Below the pieces are notes generated by a model. It saw nothing but the letters and a program-made list of their open reading frames with translations. It ran no database searches and was not told the origin of the DNA. A program made the translations under genes and the position numbers. A stretch of DNA of 64,000 nt from Marisa cornuarietis (taxonomy: Eukaryota > Mollusca > Gastropoda > Architaenioglossa > Ampullariidae), in NCBI GenBank assembly GCA_004794655.1, contig SMMW01000622.1, forward strand, positions 3,224,001 through 3,288,000. The letters run 5' to 3'. The first letter of the stretch is position 1; every line of letters starts with the position of its first letter. Below are positions 46,076-57,575 of the stretch, piece by piece.

Positions 46076-48837
46076 TTTTATGACTAGGCGTGAAGATACA
46101 AACGTTTGACATCATCAAAGTTTTTTCCCAGTCTTTCTTTCACATCTTCATCTCACTTTCCTTTTTTCTTACCTCTCCCCCCCCCCACCACCACCCCTAC
46201 CACAGCTTTCCTTCTTAGAGTAATGGAACATTTGGACGACGTCTGAAGTACATACGGGCTCCAAAGATCGATTAGACAAGTTAGACATCCTCTGCAGGAG
46301 TGGAGCGTCGCCGATGTGCCGTCACTGGTGCCAGCGGTGCGTAGTATTACGGCGCCGGCGATTGGCACCCTACAGCACCAGCAGGGGAGGAGGGGGAGCA
46401 TAGGCGCCACAGCAGCCGACGGACTGCACATCGGGCGCCTCCACGTCATAATCATCATTACTGCTCCCCACGTTGGGGAAAAAACCTCTATGAACACCAC
46501 CACTACTACAACCACCACCGTCACAATTAGACACATCACCTCCTAACCCTTTTGCAATGGCTTCCAATTTCTCGTGCCTCAACATGGCCTCAAACTTTGA
46601 TGAATCAGAAACTGCTCAGGTTTGATAGCACACCACTGGGATGCTACAATCTTGTATATTTGTATGTATTTCTTTTCAAACCACGACGATGTGTGTGTGT
46701 GTGTGTGTGCGTGTGTTTCTCGCGTGTTGTTTACCGTATGTCAGTGACGCATTTCCGTGTTCTTTACTGTGTATTGATGACACGTGTCCTGTGTTGTTTA
46801 TTGTCTATATGACGATGATATAAGCGCTGATATTTTGTAACGATACTTTTTTCTCGGAATAAGAGTCTCTCAATAACAACGAGGACATTTTAACTAAGCC
46901 GAAGATGCAGGATAACCAGTCGCTTTAATCGCCTTTTGGTGCAGCTTAGGCCCGCCTCACACTGTCTGACAAGGCGCAACGAAATATCAGAAGACTGGTC
47001 TGACTGCTACAAAGCTTTTACCCAGTCTCACTCTGCACCAAAAGATTTCCACCGCGACATGTCAATAAAGTGTGGTAGATGAGGGAAAGATTTCTAGTCT
47101 GTAAAGAAACCACAATCGCTGGCTATGATGGATGAAACAGTTGAAGACAGATTTTTTTCACAAAACGTCGCCGTCATAAAGCAAAAAGCGAAGAGCTTGT
47201 GTCTGAAAAGCTTTTACATCTGGTCCAAAGGTTGGTCGTTCGTACAGCGGCGAAAAGTCTGGTCTGTTTATGAGCGAAGGGGTGCGAAGAAAAGGCTGAG
47301 AGGTCAAGAACTGATAGAAGGAAAGCCCCTGTCTACCTGTGTTTATAGCTACGCCGTTAGTGACGTGAAAAGGTTTCACCTGTCTTGCGCTGCCGGAGAC
47401 AGGCTGGCAAAACTTCAAAAGAAAGTTGAACCTCCTCCAGACGTTTGAACTTGGTCAGGATGCTCGAAGAGATTTTCCAGAAATTTTAATAAAACATTAA
47501 AACGTTTAATTGGTCTCAGCATAACTGCTACAACTTGAAGTTCTTGAAGTTTTTGCACTCTTTCTCTGAAAGAAGAAAAATATGAATACAAGTTTCTGAG
47601 CTCGTTATTTCTTTCATCTCTTGGTAATGGGTTTTCGTTGACCGCTCTCTCTCTCTCTCTCTCTCACTCACACACATACAGGGAAAGAGAGAGACTTAAA
47701 GGAAAACTGGTCGTTGCTCCTCGGACGATCAGTGACGACCCAAGTTTTAAAAATAAAATTCAAATACATCATGCAATGGTGTTAACAAGTAGCGTAGCAG
47801 TGTTATGACACTATTTAATAGCGTTAACACATGTAAGTAGCCTTAACACCACACACGGGGGCTTTCTGTGGTTGGGCCATCTATAAACCAGTGGCTCATC
47901 ATTTATTCATCATCATTTATTTAAGATGGACTTTAACAACCAAGCAACACTTCTGTCTATTTTTTTTTTACTTTCCTGTTGTTTTATTTATTTATTTTAT
48001 TTTTTTCTGTTTTTTGCTGCGCAATGAGCATTCTTTTGAATGGAGACCTGCGCATTACAAATGGACATCATCATCATCATGAGCCGGGCACCGACACGAG
48101 CCAGGGGTTTGCCTCACACCTGTCTCACCTGTCAGCAGAACCGGCCGTGTGTCGCGCCACTGCCGCTACCTGGGATGAGGGCAAAGGGTTCAAAGGCGGC
48201 CGCGTGCCCCCAGTGTTGTAACATCAAACAGCTGACTTCTGACTCGGGTTTGTTTATCGGGTGTCTGGCACGCTAGACACGGCATCCAGGCCGGAGCGGA
48301 GGCCAGCCTAAACACAAATGAAACAACACCAAAACACTAATATAGGGCCGCACCGCGTCAGCCATCGAACACCGCTAGCCTTATAAAGCTTCTACACGAT
48401 CAAGAGTTTTTTTTTTTTAAAGCTCTGTCTTGAAACTTCGAAAGTTGTTGCCAGTCTGTGAGGGTGGTCGGCGATGAGATGTACCATACAGAAGGGCCGA
48501 CGATGGTCTTACAATCTTGTTTAGGACAGGTGTTTAGGAGGAAGCAGGAGCCAGCAATATTATGGTTGCCAAGAGGACATGAACGGCCCCCTTCATTTGT
48601 CGGACCCGAATCATACTCCGCGTTTAATTTAAAGACTCTAATATCCACGCTATATACTAATATATGTGTACATACTTATTTACAAAACGATGCTTAGAAG
48701 CAAAGTGTGTATCGGGGTGGTCTGTAGGGATGATTGTATTAATGGTTGTTGTACATTATGAGGCTGGTGGTAATGCTACTACCACACTATTTACTAGAGT
48801 GCTGTGGGCTACTGCAAATCATATTATTGATGGCTCA
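46076..48837. other. Intergenic; one unassigned ORF
   Basis: An ATG-started frame of 107 codons at 47125-47448 (plus) has ordinary amino-acid composition, but no signal, domain or splice context. Simple repeats include an (ACC/ACT)n stretch near 46494-46530, (TG)n at 46690-46712 and (CT)n at 47645-47665. Confidence 0.35.
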
Positions 48838-49165
48838 GTCAGTCGTCCCTTGACTGGGGGGTGGGTGGGCACATGGATAGGTGCAGCAGCGGCTGACATG
48901 GCCCGCACTCTTGCCTATTCTGGGCGATTGTGAGCAGATCCTGTACAGGACGACCAGTCCAGTCTTTGACATTCGTAAGCCAGTTCTTTCTCTGACCACC
49001 GCGGCGTCGACCGCCCTCCATGGTGCCTTGAAGGATAGTCTTCGACAAGATGTCATGCCGGGTCACCTGACCAAAGACCAGCTTATGTCGCTTGGCTGTT
49101 GATAGTAGAGGTTCCTGGTGTCCTACGAGTGTGGCAATCTTGTTTCGTACACATTTGAACACGTT
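48838..49165 (-). mobile_element. LINE RT C-terminal fragment (family A)
   Basis: The minus strand reads VRNKIATLVGHQEPLLSTAK, then VTRHDILSKTILQG, MEGGRRRGGQRKNW and DWTGRPVQDLL. This is the tail after the thumb of the RT, where family members carry GHVTRH, LSKTILQGT and GRRRGRQRK motifs. It remains open across the C-terminal region except near the end, so it is the least decayed of the three family A fragments. The catalytic domains are absent (5' truncation). Confidence 0.82.
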
Positions 49166-50326
49166 GAGTGGACGGTGAGAACGTTGTCCAGGAGATGAGT
49201 GGGCGGTTGTGGCTTGAGAGTCTAGTATGCGTATGCCAATACAGGAACAAGGAATTTTCGTCTGCTTATACAGTGCGCTAGCACCGCAGGCAGGACCACC
49301 AAAAACGTCACTTGAAGACGCAGGCAAAGAAAAGAAGAAAAAAAAACCCTCTTCCTGAACACTCCCGCGTTAACCGGCGAAAACTCCCACCGCACTCAAT
49401 GGAGGCTTGTTAGGGTCAAGGATAAGGGGATAAGCCATTCTGTTAATAGAAAAAAAGATTTTTCGGGGGGACAATGATGATCGTGATGATGAGGGAATAG
49501 ACAAAGAATCGATCTTTGACCACATAGGGGGCTATAGCTGCCTTGAAAGGGTCGTTGAATGATTGCCAGACCGGACTTACTTGGGTGGCTGCTATTTTAA
49601 GCACATAGCGGCTCTTGGTTTTAGTTTTAGCCTTGAGAGGGTTGGCATCGGATATCTCGTTGCATGAAGGTCCTGCTGTCTTTTTTCTCACTCTCTCCCA
49701 ACGTTATTATTAATAAGCGTTTTCTAAAACAAGTAAGCCAACAACGCCGTTTAGTTTGTGTAAGCGACACTGAAGCTAGCGCTAAACATTTTCCCGTGTG
49801 GGGAGCAGTAAAGTATAATCGTTGCTTTCGTCGAGACGAAGGTGACTTGGCGAGGGCTCTGTAAATTATGACACAAACTTATCTTGTTGCCTCCACCCCG
49901 TCGTATAGCTAATGCAGGCCTACACCCAGCGCCAAACAATGCCGGGAATGAGAAATTGCAGCTCAATGCCAGAGGAATTTCATAAACAGTCTTTCGTCTG
50001 ATGCTTCTCCACCCAGCGGCCGTCTAAGAGGAAATGATGTGACATGAGAAGCCTGTACACACCCGACTTAAGGCGGTTGTGACGTCGATATCAGCTCAGG
50101 TGCACCGTTGACGACTTCCGACTATGGAAACAGAGGATTTATCGCTCTTGCTGCTGGGTTTAGAGTTAAACATTCCCAGATGAATGACCCATGACGTCAT
50201 CTTCATGAACGGGTACCGGTACAGTATATAGCCAATATAGGTAGATTACAAGTAGATTAAACAAACAGCTTTGAGTACAACGATCGGAATTGTATATATT
50301 TCACAAACAGATAATCAGGCAAATAA
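49166..50326. other. Intergenic, no gene recognised
   Basis: No frame, RNA or repeat family could be identified. Confidence 0.35.
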
Positions 50327-50401
50327 GTAAAGCCGCGGCGACGTTCTGAAGGCAAGGACGTCAACCGGAAATGACGTGTGGATGGGCGTAACTACAAAGA
50401 A
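50327..50401 (+). repeat. Dispersed repeat, copy 1
   Basis: GTAAAGCCGCGGCGACGTT, GAAGGCAAG, CCGGAAATGAC and GTGGATGGGCGTAACTACA recur in the same order and orientation at 51559-51648. The family is not recognised. Confidence 0.75.
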
Positions 50402-51558
50402 TTTGTACTCAGGTTAAACAAAAGGTCCCTTGAAGCCTGGAACTCATTTCTTTTTTGGTGCGCATACCACTTCGTGGGATTGTATGTGTATGCGTACGCG
50501 CGCCCGACCGACCGACCGTGTATTTTATTTGTACACAGCCTCTTCTTCTTCCCTTCTTTCTTTCCATTGTTCGGCACACACTCCGTGCAACAGCAGCCAA
50601 AAGAATATAAATATAAATGGAAGAAAAATTGATTGACTACTTCAACTTCTGACCCGGATGCTCTGGTACCACCTGACATTGTAGCTGCGGTATCGTCTGA
50701 CACTGGGGCTGTGGTCCTGGGTTTCCAGCTAGATGTGTACAATTTTTCTTTGGGTATGTCAAAGGGCTTGACCGCTGCAGCGAGACTGGATGGAAATTTC
50801 TAGAAAATATATTATCATGAGCGATATTTATTTCTCAGTGACGTTGCGTTCGTTATGGACCACCAACAGACTAGATCTCAGACACGGATAACGAAGATCA
50901 GAGCACGCGACTTGAGTTTATAGTCAGGTTAAGAACAGCTGGTGCTAGTCTCGCAGAGTTTCACGAGGGGTTTTTGGGGGGTAACGGGTACTTGTCACTC
51001 TGTTGACCGTTCATTTCCGGAACGAATTTGTTGCCGTCAGAAAGGGAGGACCAACACGCCACTCACTGTTCTTCCTGGGCCACGCCTCCAAACGCTCGGA
51101 GGAAAAAAACAATGAAAAGTAAATAAAAAGAATTTGGTGGCTGATGAATGAATACCCAGACCTGAACATGAACTTTGTAGGCCGCTGGGAAGTCAGAAGA
51201 CGTTTCACCATTGTCAGGTGGGCAGCCACACATACTGACCAGACCTCTAAAGCATTGCTCGCCACTATAGCCACTGTGTCCACATACACCAAACTCGGAC
51301 AGTAGGAGGAGGTATTACAGTTTTATCTAGCTATTAACCAGAAATTATTACGTTCATATGAGCCGTCCATTGAGTTTAGTCAACTGCGGGTAAATAAAGG
51401 AGAAAAAAAAACAGAAAAAAGAAAGATGGAGAGAATAAGGATGGTAGAAAACTAGAAAAGTAGAAATAAAAGAGGAAAATATGGAAAAACAAGGAAAAAG
51501 GTCTGGGTTTCGTATTTGATCCTTAGGACCTCGACTCTGGTGATGGTTGATACCGGAA

Positions 51559-51648
51559 GTAAAACCGTGGCGACGTTGGGAAGGCAAGTGCCTTCAGTTC
51601 GAGGTCACCATCCGGAAATGACACGTGGATGGGCCTAATTACAAAGAA
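51559..51648 (+). repeat. Dispersed repeat, copy 2
   Basis: It matches copy 1 at 50327-50401, with an extra 15 or so bases between GGCAAG and CCGGAAATGAC. The spacing and divergence suggest two old insertions of one element or a segmental duplication with most of the interval lost. Confidence 0.75.
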
Positions 51649-52540
51649 ACTTCCTTCGCAAAATGGCGGGAGGAAATGAAGGAATCATGTGATCGTTTGC
51701 TGGTGGCCCGGTCAGGCGTAAATGTTCGAGGTTATCGCCAGCTGCTTTACCCCGCCCTCTTCACCTTGCTCCGTCTTCAGACCCACCCACCCCTTTCCCA
51801 CAGACTCGTCCGTTTAGGGCCCAAGCATGTGCAACAGCGAGTCTGATACACCTCGTCAGCGCAAATGGCCTTTTAATCAGGAAGCCATCTTTGTCATGCA
51901 TTACTAAACAGGTCTCAGCTGGTATATACTAAATTGTACTTCTCAAGCACATTTTTGTTTTTGTTTACATCCGGTAAGAAAAATGAGCCAATCAAGGCGC
52001 GCGGAAACATTCTGAGCTGACGCTTTTCTCAGTCAGGTAAGTCGGAGGCTGCGTAACGGTAATGCTAATGAAAAAAAATAATAAGAACCGATCAGAAACC
52101 ACAACAGTTTCCTCACAAAGTCGTATACAAAGAGGTTGTTTAAAAATCTGTTTACAGAATACAATTTACGCTGAAAGAAACTGTATGTAATAACGGTAAT
52201 CATTTGACCAACCGTGGGTAGGTCAGCCATGGCGCATGTTCAGGGAGGCAGATGCTCTGTCATGCAGCACTGAGGCTTGCTGGGTCACGTGACTCGCGTC
52301 ACCAGGTCATTAGAAATGTAACTTGGTGCAGGCTGCAGTATTTTCACCTCTGCAGATGCTCTCCCATTTCCAGCTTATTGTTGGACTGCATTGTCGTTAG
52401 GCAAAGCTGTCTGCTAGTTCCCTTCAGTTTGTCTTTTCGCGTTTTACTTGACAGCTGGTTAGCAAAAATACAAACCTTTTACTCTTTTCACTTTGTAACG
52501 CAAAAACCATAATATTGACATAATGAGCGTCAAAATAAAG

Positions 52541-53590
52541 CAATAATAATAATAATAATAATAATAATTTATATATCGCTTTTCCAAAGATTTGTTCAGA
52601 GCGCTTTACATAATAATATCCTCAACAACCATGCACCTAAATTCGCATATATCAGGCACACTCACTTCTACAACACACACTCACTCATACACAAAGAAAA
52701 TTATACACATGCGTTATGCCCACTCATGGTCAGGACATGGTCACAGGGAAGTCGTCATTCTGAAAAGATCCGTCTTGAGTTTAGACTTAAGGTGGTAAGA
52801 GAATCAGAGTGTCGAAGGCTGATGTGTAATCCGTTCCAAGTTGCTGGAGCTTGGTAGGAGAAAGACCTCTGTCCATACATCTTTATCTTAGCAAGTGGGA
52901 CTCGCAGAAGTCAGAAGATGAGCGAAGAAGTCGTGTGGGCGTATAGATGGGAGTGAGTTCGGAGAGGTACCAAGGACCAGTGCCAGAAACGGCGGAGTAA
53001 GTCAAAATAGAAAGTCTGTAGGCTATACGGTCCACGACTGGCAGCCAGTAAAGAGAGCGTATGATAGGTGATATATGTTCATATCTAGAGGGTCTACAGA
53101 TGAGGCGAGCAGCGTTATTCTGGATCCTTTGAAGTCTGTCAAGAATATACTTGGGAATTCCAGCTAACAGAGAATTGCAATAGTCCATCCTCGACAGCGC
53201 AAAGGCACAGATTAGAGTCTTAGTTGCATCAGTGGTGAGATAATGACGAATGGTACTGATCCTACGAAGTTCAAGGTAAGCATTTCTGCAGACGTGAGAG
53301 ATATGTTGATGAAAAATCAAACTCTGGTCGAGAATGACATCCAAGCTGCGGACAGAGGTGCAGAAAGGAATAGTTGAGTCGTCTATAGACATAGACTGAG
53401 GGAGAGAAGGATGGCTCAGAAATTTCTTTGGACTAGTAAGTAGCAGTTCAGTCTTATCGTCATTTAGTTGCAGTCAGTTTTGGAGCATCCAGGACTTTCA
53501 GTCAGCAATGCATTACTGTGTCCGTGTCACTAGTCCAGTAGCATCAAAGTCGAATATGGTATTGACATTGTTATCAAGACAGGGTTGTAC
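52541..53590 (-). mobile_element. 5'-truncated L2-like LINE
   Basis: The minus-strand translation reads CIAD, stop, KSWMLQN, stop, then LQLNDDKTELLLTSPKKF (about 53480-53420), which is the conserved LN.DKTE segment of CR1/L2-type reverse transcriptases. It continues without a stop through LDVILDQSLIFHQHISHVC (about 53340), TLICAFALSRMDYCNSLLAG (about 53215) and HISPIIRSLYWLPVVDRI (about 53075). The 3' end has GTAAAGCGCTCTGAACAAA and GAAAAGCGATATATAAATT followed by an (ATT)n tail at 52541-52567, the typical L2-clade 3' end. The catalytic box upstream is absent. Stops near 53470-53510 show that the copy is dead, although the last 169 codons are open. Confidence 0.9.
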
Positions 53591-54489
53591 ATTTTAAGTG
53601 CATGGCGCTACCGTTATCACAAACACGTTCCTGGATCGGGACTCCCTCCCTCAGCACGATAAACAGAACCTTCTTGCGTCAAGGTTCCGGTCACCCATGG
53701 CGGGTTAACATGCACAGTGCTTGACTATAGGCTTACTAGGGAGCTAAAGGGTTAATTAGCAGCGCCGGTGCTTTTCTTGTCTTACTAGCGTCAGAACCCT
53801 CTCCCACCCGAAATGTTCCCCACCCGCCCACACAAACACCCTCCGTCACGTCAGGTGGTGGCTGGAGGTGCAAGCGGCACGATGCAAGCAGGCTGACGGC
53901 TCTTCAAGCGCCGGCGCGACCTGCACTTCCACGGAAAGCGATCCACCCGCCAGGTAGACTGGCGGATGGCGGGTTGCTGCCGTGTGCTGGAAGTTTTACT
54001 CATAGCCCCAGAGCTGAATCTCTGCATGTAGATTGTGCAGATTATGTAGGGAACTCATTGTGCAGAACTAGATAATGGCCGATAACGTTGGCATCAACTT
54101 TTTAACTAGACCAATATTGTACAGCTGGGGAGGGAGATGGAGAGCACAGGCGGTCTCGCCTACCCTAGTAGTCATGATTCACTAATTGGTTCAATCCGAC
54201 CCCAAGTTGAGCAACACTTTCCGGCCGAACGGTGGGAGTTTTGCTTTAAATGCCGTATAGCTGCAGTTATAGTCTATATATATAAGGAGACAGAGAGAGA
54301 ATATACAAATCCTAAATATTGACGGTGTCAGAATGTACGCGATCTATGCATGTTAAGTTGATTTATCATATGCATCAGAGTCAATTTAAGAACAACGTAT
54401 GATGTTTACTTATTGTAGATTTTATTTTCCATTGAAAACTATTTCCTTCCATTTCTTCTCGACTAAAAAGTACCCCTTCGCCCATCCAG
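53591..54489. other. Intergenic, no gene recognised
   Basis: GC rises near 53850-53960 without a coding frame. A (TA)n run lies near 54275. Confidence 0.35.
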
Positions 54490-54990
54490 TAAAACGAAAT
54501 TAGTGATTTTACGTGAACCACCCTCTGCACTTTCCTCACCATCCCCACGCTGCGCCGGTGTTCTGCGCGGAGGCTCTCCGCAGGAGTACGCAGGTAAGGT
54601 TTTCGCGGAGGTCAAGAGAAAGCTGGTGATGTCTGCAAGTGGTTGTAGCGGAAACAGAGAAACCCACCGGTCGTGGCGTCGAAGACGCGCGGGCCTCGCG
54701 AGGGTGTGCGCCGGCGTGCCGCCTCTCTGCCGCCTCCCATGACGCTGCCGGCGCCGCGCCGCCGCTGAGGCTGCCATCTATTTCCACTCGCCGCCATCGA
54801 TACGGCGAAGGGAGAGAGGCCCGGCGTGATGGGGGAGGGCCAAAAATGATAGGAAAACAGCAGCATCAGTCACCTGTGCACTTGCCGACCGCCGCGGTAC
54901 CATCCTTGGGCCACAAGTCCCCCTCCGAGCCCATTGCCGCCCCTCCTTTGGCTGCCGCACAGTCTGCTGTCTGCGACAGACACCATTCCT
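54490..54990. promoter_or_regulatory. CpG island-like block
   Basis: CpG density is high from about 54545 to 54960. Frames are open on both strands (for example 54463-54777 minus, 54639-54992 plus), which reflects composition. A splice-donor-like CGCAG/GTAAGG occurs at about 54593 on plus, so an untranslated first exon is possible. No coding exon could be linked to it. Confidence 0.3.
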
Positions 54991-55139
54991 GACGGACTGC
55001 GGCTCCCATTAAATAAAAATTCAAAAAAACAAAATACGCAAAAATCCCAACCCTTTCCCAGTTCCTCCCCTTTGAGCAATCGGAAATGTAGCAATTTCTC
55101 TCTCACTCTCTCCGCAAACTCTTTCTTTCTTTCTCAACA

Positions 55140-55220
55140 TGAAGGTGACTGGCGGGAATGGTAAATGATGACTTTGAAAGCGTAGGTTCAAATCCTGTCT
55201 GGGCATATTTCTCTAAAAAA
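55140..55220 (+). mobile_element. Possible tRNA-like SINE head
   Basis: GGTTCAAATCCTGTCTGGGC at 55185-55204 fits a polymerase III B box and resembles the two SINE heads in this window. It is followed by an A-rich tail (55215-55240). A weak A-box-like GTGACTGGCGGGAATGG lies 38 bases upstream. Confidence 0.35.
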
Positions 55221-56232
55221 AAATAATAATAAAAAGAAAAGAGAAAGCGAGAAAAAAACGAGTTTGCTGTTAGAGGCACTACCGAAAATTTCTGCTGGTG
55301 TATTTGAAGAGATCGATGGATTTTAGCAAAATATATATATATAGTCTCTAAATGCAGTGTAGCCGTTTTGCACCTGTGACGAACGCTAGGTGCGGTAAAG
55401 TTATGGCGCCAGCCGTTCCTGTTGTTTGCTAGGCACGCGATAAGATTCCGTCAAACAATCTTCACCTTTTTGTCCTCCAGTGTATAGTAAGAATCGCACT
55501 GGCAAAAGTTTTGTATAGCCTTAAAGCCATTAAGGTAATTGTATATACTATTTAAGAAATATACTTTATGAAACTGAGCAAATGACGGAAGCAGGCATAT
55601 TCAAACGTTGCGAGAGATGTAGCTGATTAGATGTTGGCACAAAGGTTAACACCCTTTCTTCGGTAGTAAACAGATATTATTAAGTCTGATGGCTTTTCAA
55701 ACTGTATGAAGGTTTAAGATAAACGAAAAAAAAACAACAACAGTGGTTTACAAGCGTGAAGGAATGGACAGGCTGCCCAATGAAAGATCTTCTTAACATC
55801 GCCACTGCTGTCTCATCATGTCCCTCCCGCCTCCCCATCCCTCACCGACGACAGGTACCGGCGGAACGGCTCCACAGGTAGGCCGGAACAGTGATGATGA
55901 AGATGATTTCAGTCTAATCTATTCTACATAGCATGGTTATCCGCCCGCAAGGCAGCATCAAGCATTCTGCTGTTTCTTTGTTCTCAGTTCGCATCACTTA
56001 TGTGATTTTATTATCAACGTGGATTTCCCACAACACCCAAGTCAAGATTAAAATCAGTAAATGACACACGCGGTGTCAGTATGGCGAAATGGATGTACAC
56101 GTGTCATCTAGTATCTGGTTTGGATGTCCTTTGGCTGTCGTCTTAAAATGAATGAATCAGAAATCAAAATCTCTTTTATCTCTCTCTCCTCTCTTTCTCT
56201 CTCATCTATGATACGCTACGAAATGACATGTC
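55221..56232. other. Intergenic, no gene recognised
   Basis: AT-rich, with a (TA)n run at 55330-55341. Nothing coding is seen. Confidence 0.35.
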
Positions 56233-56650
56233 AACACCCAAGCTGTCGTCAAGAAGGCTCAGCAGCGCCTCTTCCTTCTCCGGAAGCTGAAGTCTTTCTC
56301 TGTCTCCTACCAATTTCTTCAGCTTTTTTTACAGATCGCACATAGAGAGCGTGCTTTCCTTCTCGTTTATCTGTTTCTACAACAGTTTATCGATGAAGGA
56401 CAAGAGCAGCCTACATCGTGTGGTATTCACCTGCTCAAAAGTCATTGGGACAGCTCAAAGTGCTCTTCAGACTCTATATAACAGGCAGACACTTCTGAAA
56501 GTGTCTGCAATCCTTCGTGATGACAGGCATGTCCTGTCGAGAGAATTTGTCCAGCTCCCATCGGGCTGTGTGTGTGTGTGTGTGTTAAATTGTATCGAGC
56601 TACCACTCAATTGCCCTCTGGGACAAATAAAGTCTTATCTTATCTTAATC
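56233..56650 (+). mobile_element. CR1/Rex1-like LINE 3' fragment
   Basis: The plus frame from 56233 reads NTQAVVKKAQQRLFLLRKL then KSFSVSYQFLQLF, the post-palm region conserved in CR1/Rex1-type RTs. After a frameshift at the T homopolymer near 56325, another frame reads KVIGTAQSALQTLYNRQ and FVQLPSG, the usual end of ORF2. The 3' end carries a (GT)n run in place of the last codons, then CAATTGCCCTCTGGGACAAA and TAAAGTCTTATCTTATCTT, a canonical hairpin and short tail for this clade. The catalytic domain is missing. Confidence 0.8.
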
Positions 56651-57151
56651 TTTACCAGCATTTGCTTTGTGTGGATCTTTATTTGGAGCCACCGCTAATC
56701 TGTCGATTAAAGGGTAACATAAAGTTATAATAAAGGTGCTTCGGAGCAAGCTAATAACTTTCTGTCTACGAAAGGAGCTCTGCAAAAAATTGGTTAGAAT
56801 CGAACGTTCCCCTACCGTTCTGATCCGTGTGCCGATCGCAGGTCACTGAGTTTTGGACAACGTGCTGCTATTTTCTTACTGACGCACAAAATATAGGCTT
56901 TAATAGAATGTTAATCAGTTTCACTGTACATGACTTTGTTAAGTGGTCCTTCCGAGGTTTTTTTATTGGCACAAAGATAACCTCCTGTTTAAATGGTTGG
57001 AAAAAATTTTAGCACACAATATTTTTTGTTTTTGATTGACTCATTTTTTCCGGAGGTAAAATAAAAAAGAAAGTGCGCCTGCGATATACGGCTGGAGTAC
57101 ACGCGAGCTGTAACATATTTACTAAGCATTACATTACTAAGCATTACAAAA

Positions 57152-57575
57152 ATGGTTTTCTTAAAACTGGTTAAAAGGTCACTGGGAATGATTTCAAAAA
57201 TGAGGTCACCTGCATTCAGCAACGTCGCAACAATGTTCCCTACACTTGTGCTTTCCACGGGTGACATTGTTGTGTCTCGTTTGTCCGAGGGACCTCACTC
57301 ACCCTCGCTAGACCGCAAAACACAGGGAACTAACTGCCTGCACATCAGCCTGGCGTCGGTCCCTTTACTTCGGCCGCGGCGACTTCTCAACAGGTGAGCT
57401 GCGGAGTTTTCTTGAACTTTATAGAAAACCGTTTTTGCTAAATTTTTTTTTCTTCTTCTTCTTTTGCAGTTTTGAGTTCGAGGCGCTGTTTAGTGCTACG
57501 AATGAAGTCTTTAGAGCTGAACACGTTTGTTGCATTCGGTACGGCGAGGTCACAAGGTCACTGTGCATAATGTGA
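57152..57575 (+). CDS. Candidate two-exon short gene, unassigned
   Basis: An ATG at 57152 opens 80 codons that run into a donor CAG/GTGAGC at 57393-57394. Seventy-six bases later a strong acceptor (branch-like GCTAAAT, long polypyrimidine tract, TTTTGCAG) ends at 57469. Joining the two keeps the frame open for 35 more codons to a TGA at 57573-57575, giving about 116 residues. The product shows no signal peptide, membrane segment or known motif. The support is only the splice signals and the continuing frame; the minus strand of exon 1 is open too, which weakens it. Intron and exon coordinates: exon 57152-57393, intron 57394-57469, exon 57470-57575. Confidence 0.22.

Noticed and set aside
47125..47448. 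107-codon ATG-started ORF as a gene
   Set aside because: No domain, signal peptide, splice or promoter context; kept only as a note in the intergenic entry.
54463..54992. Arg/Ala-rich ORFs near 54.5-55 kb
   Set aside because: Composition artefact of the CpG-rich block, open on both strands.
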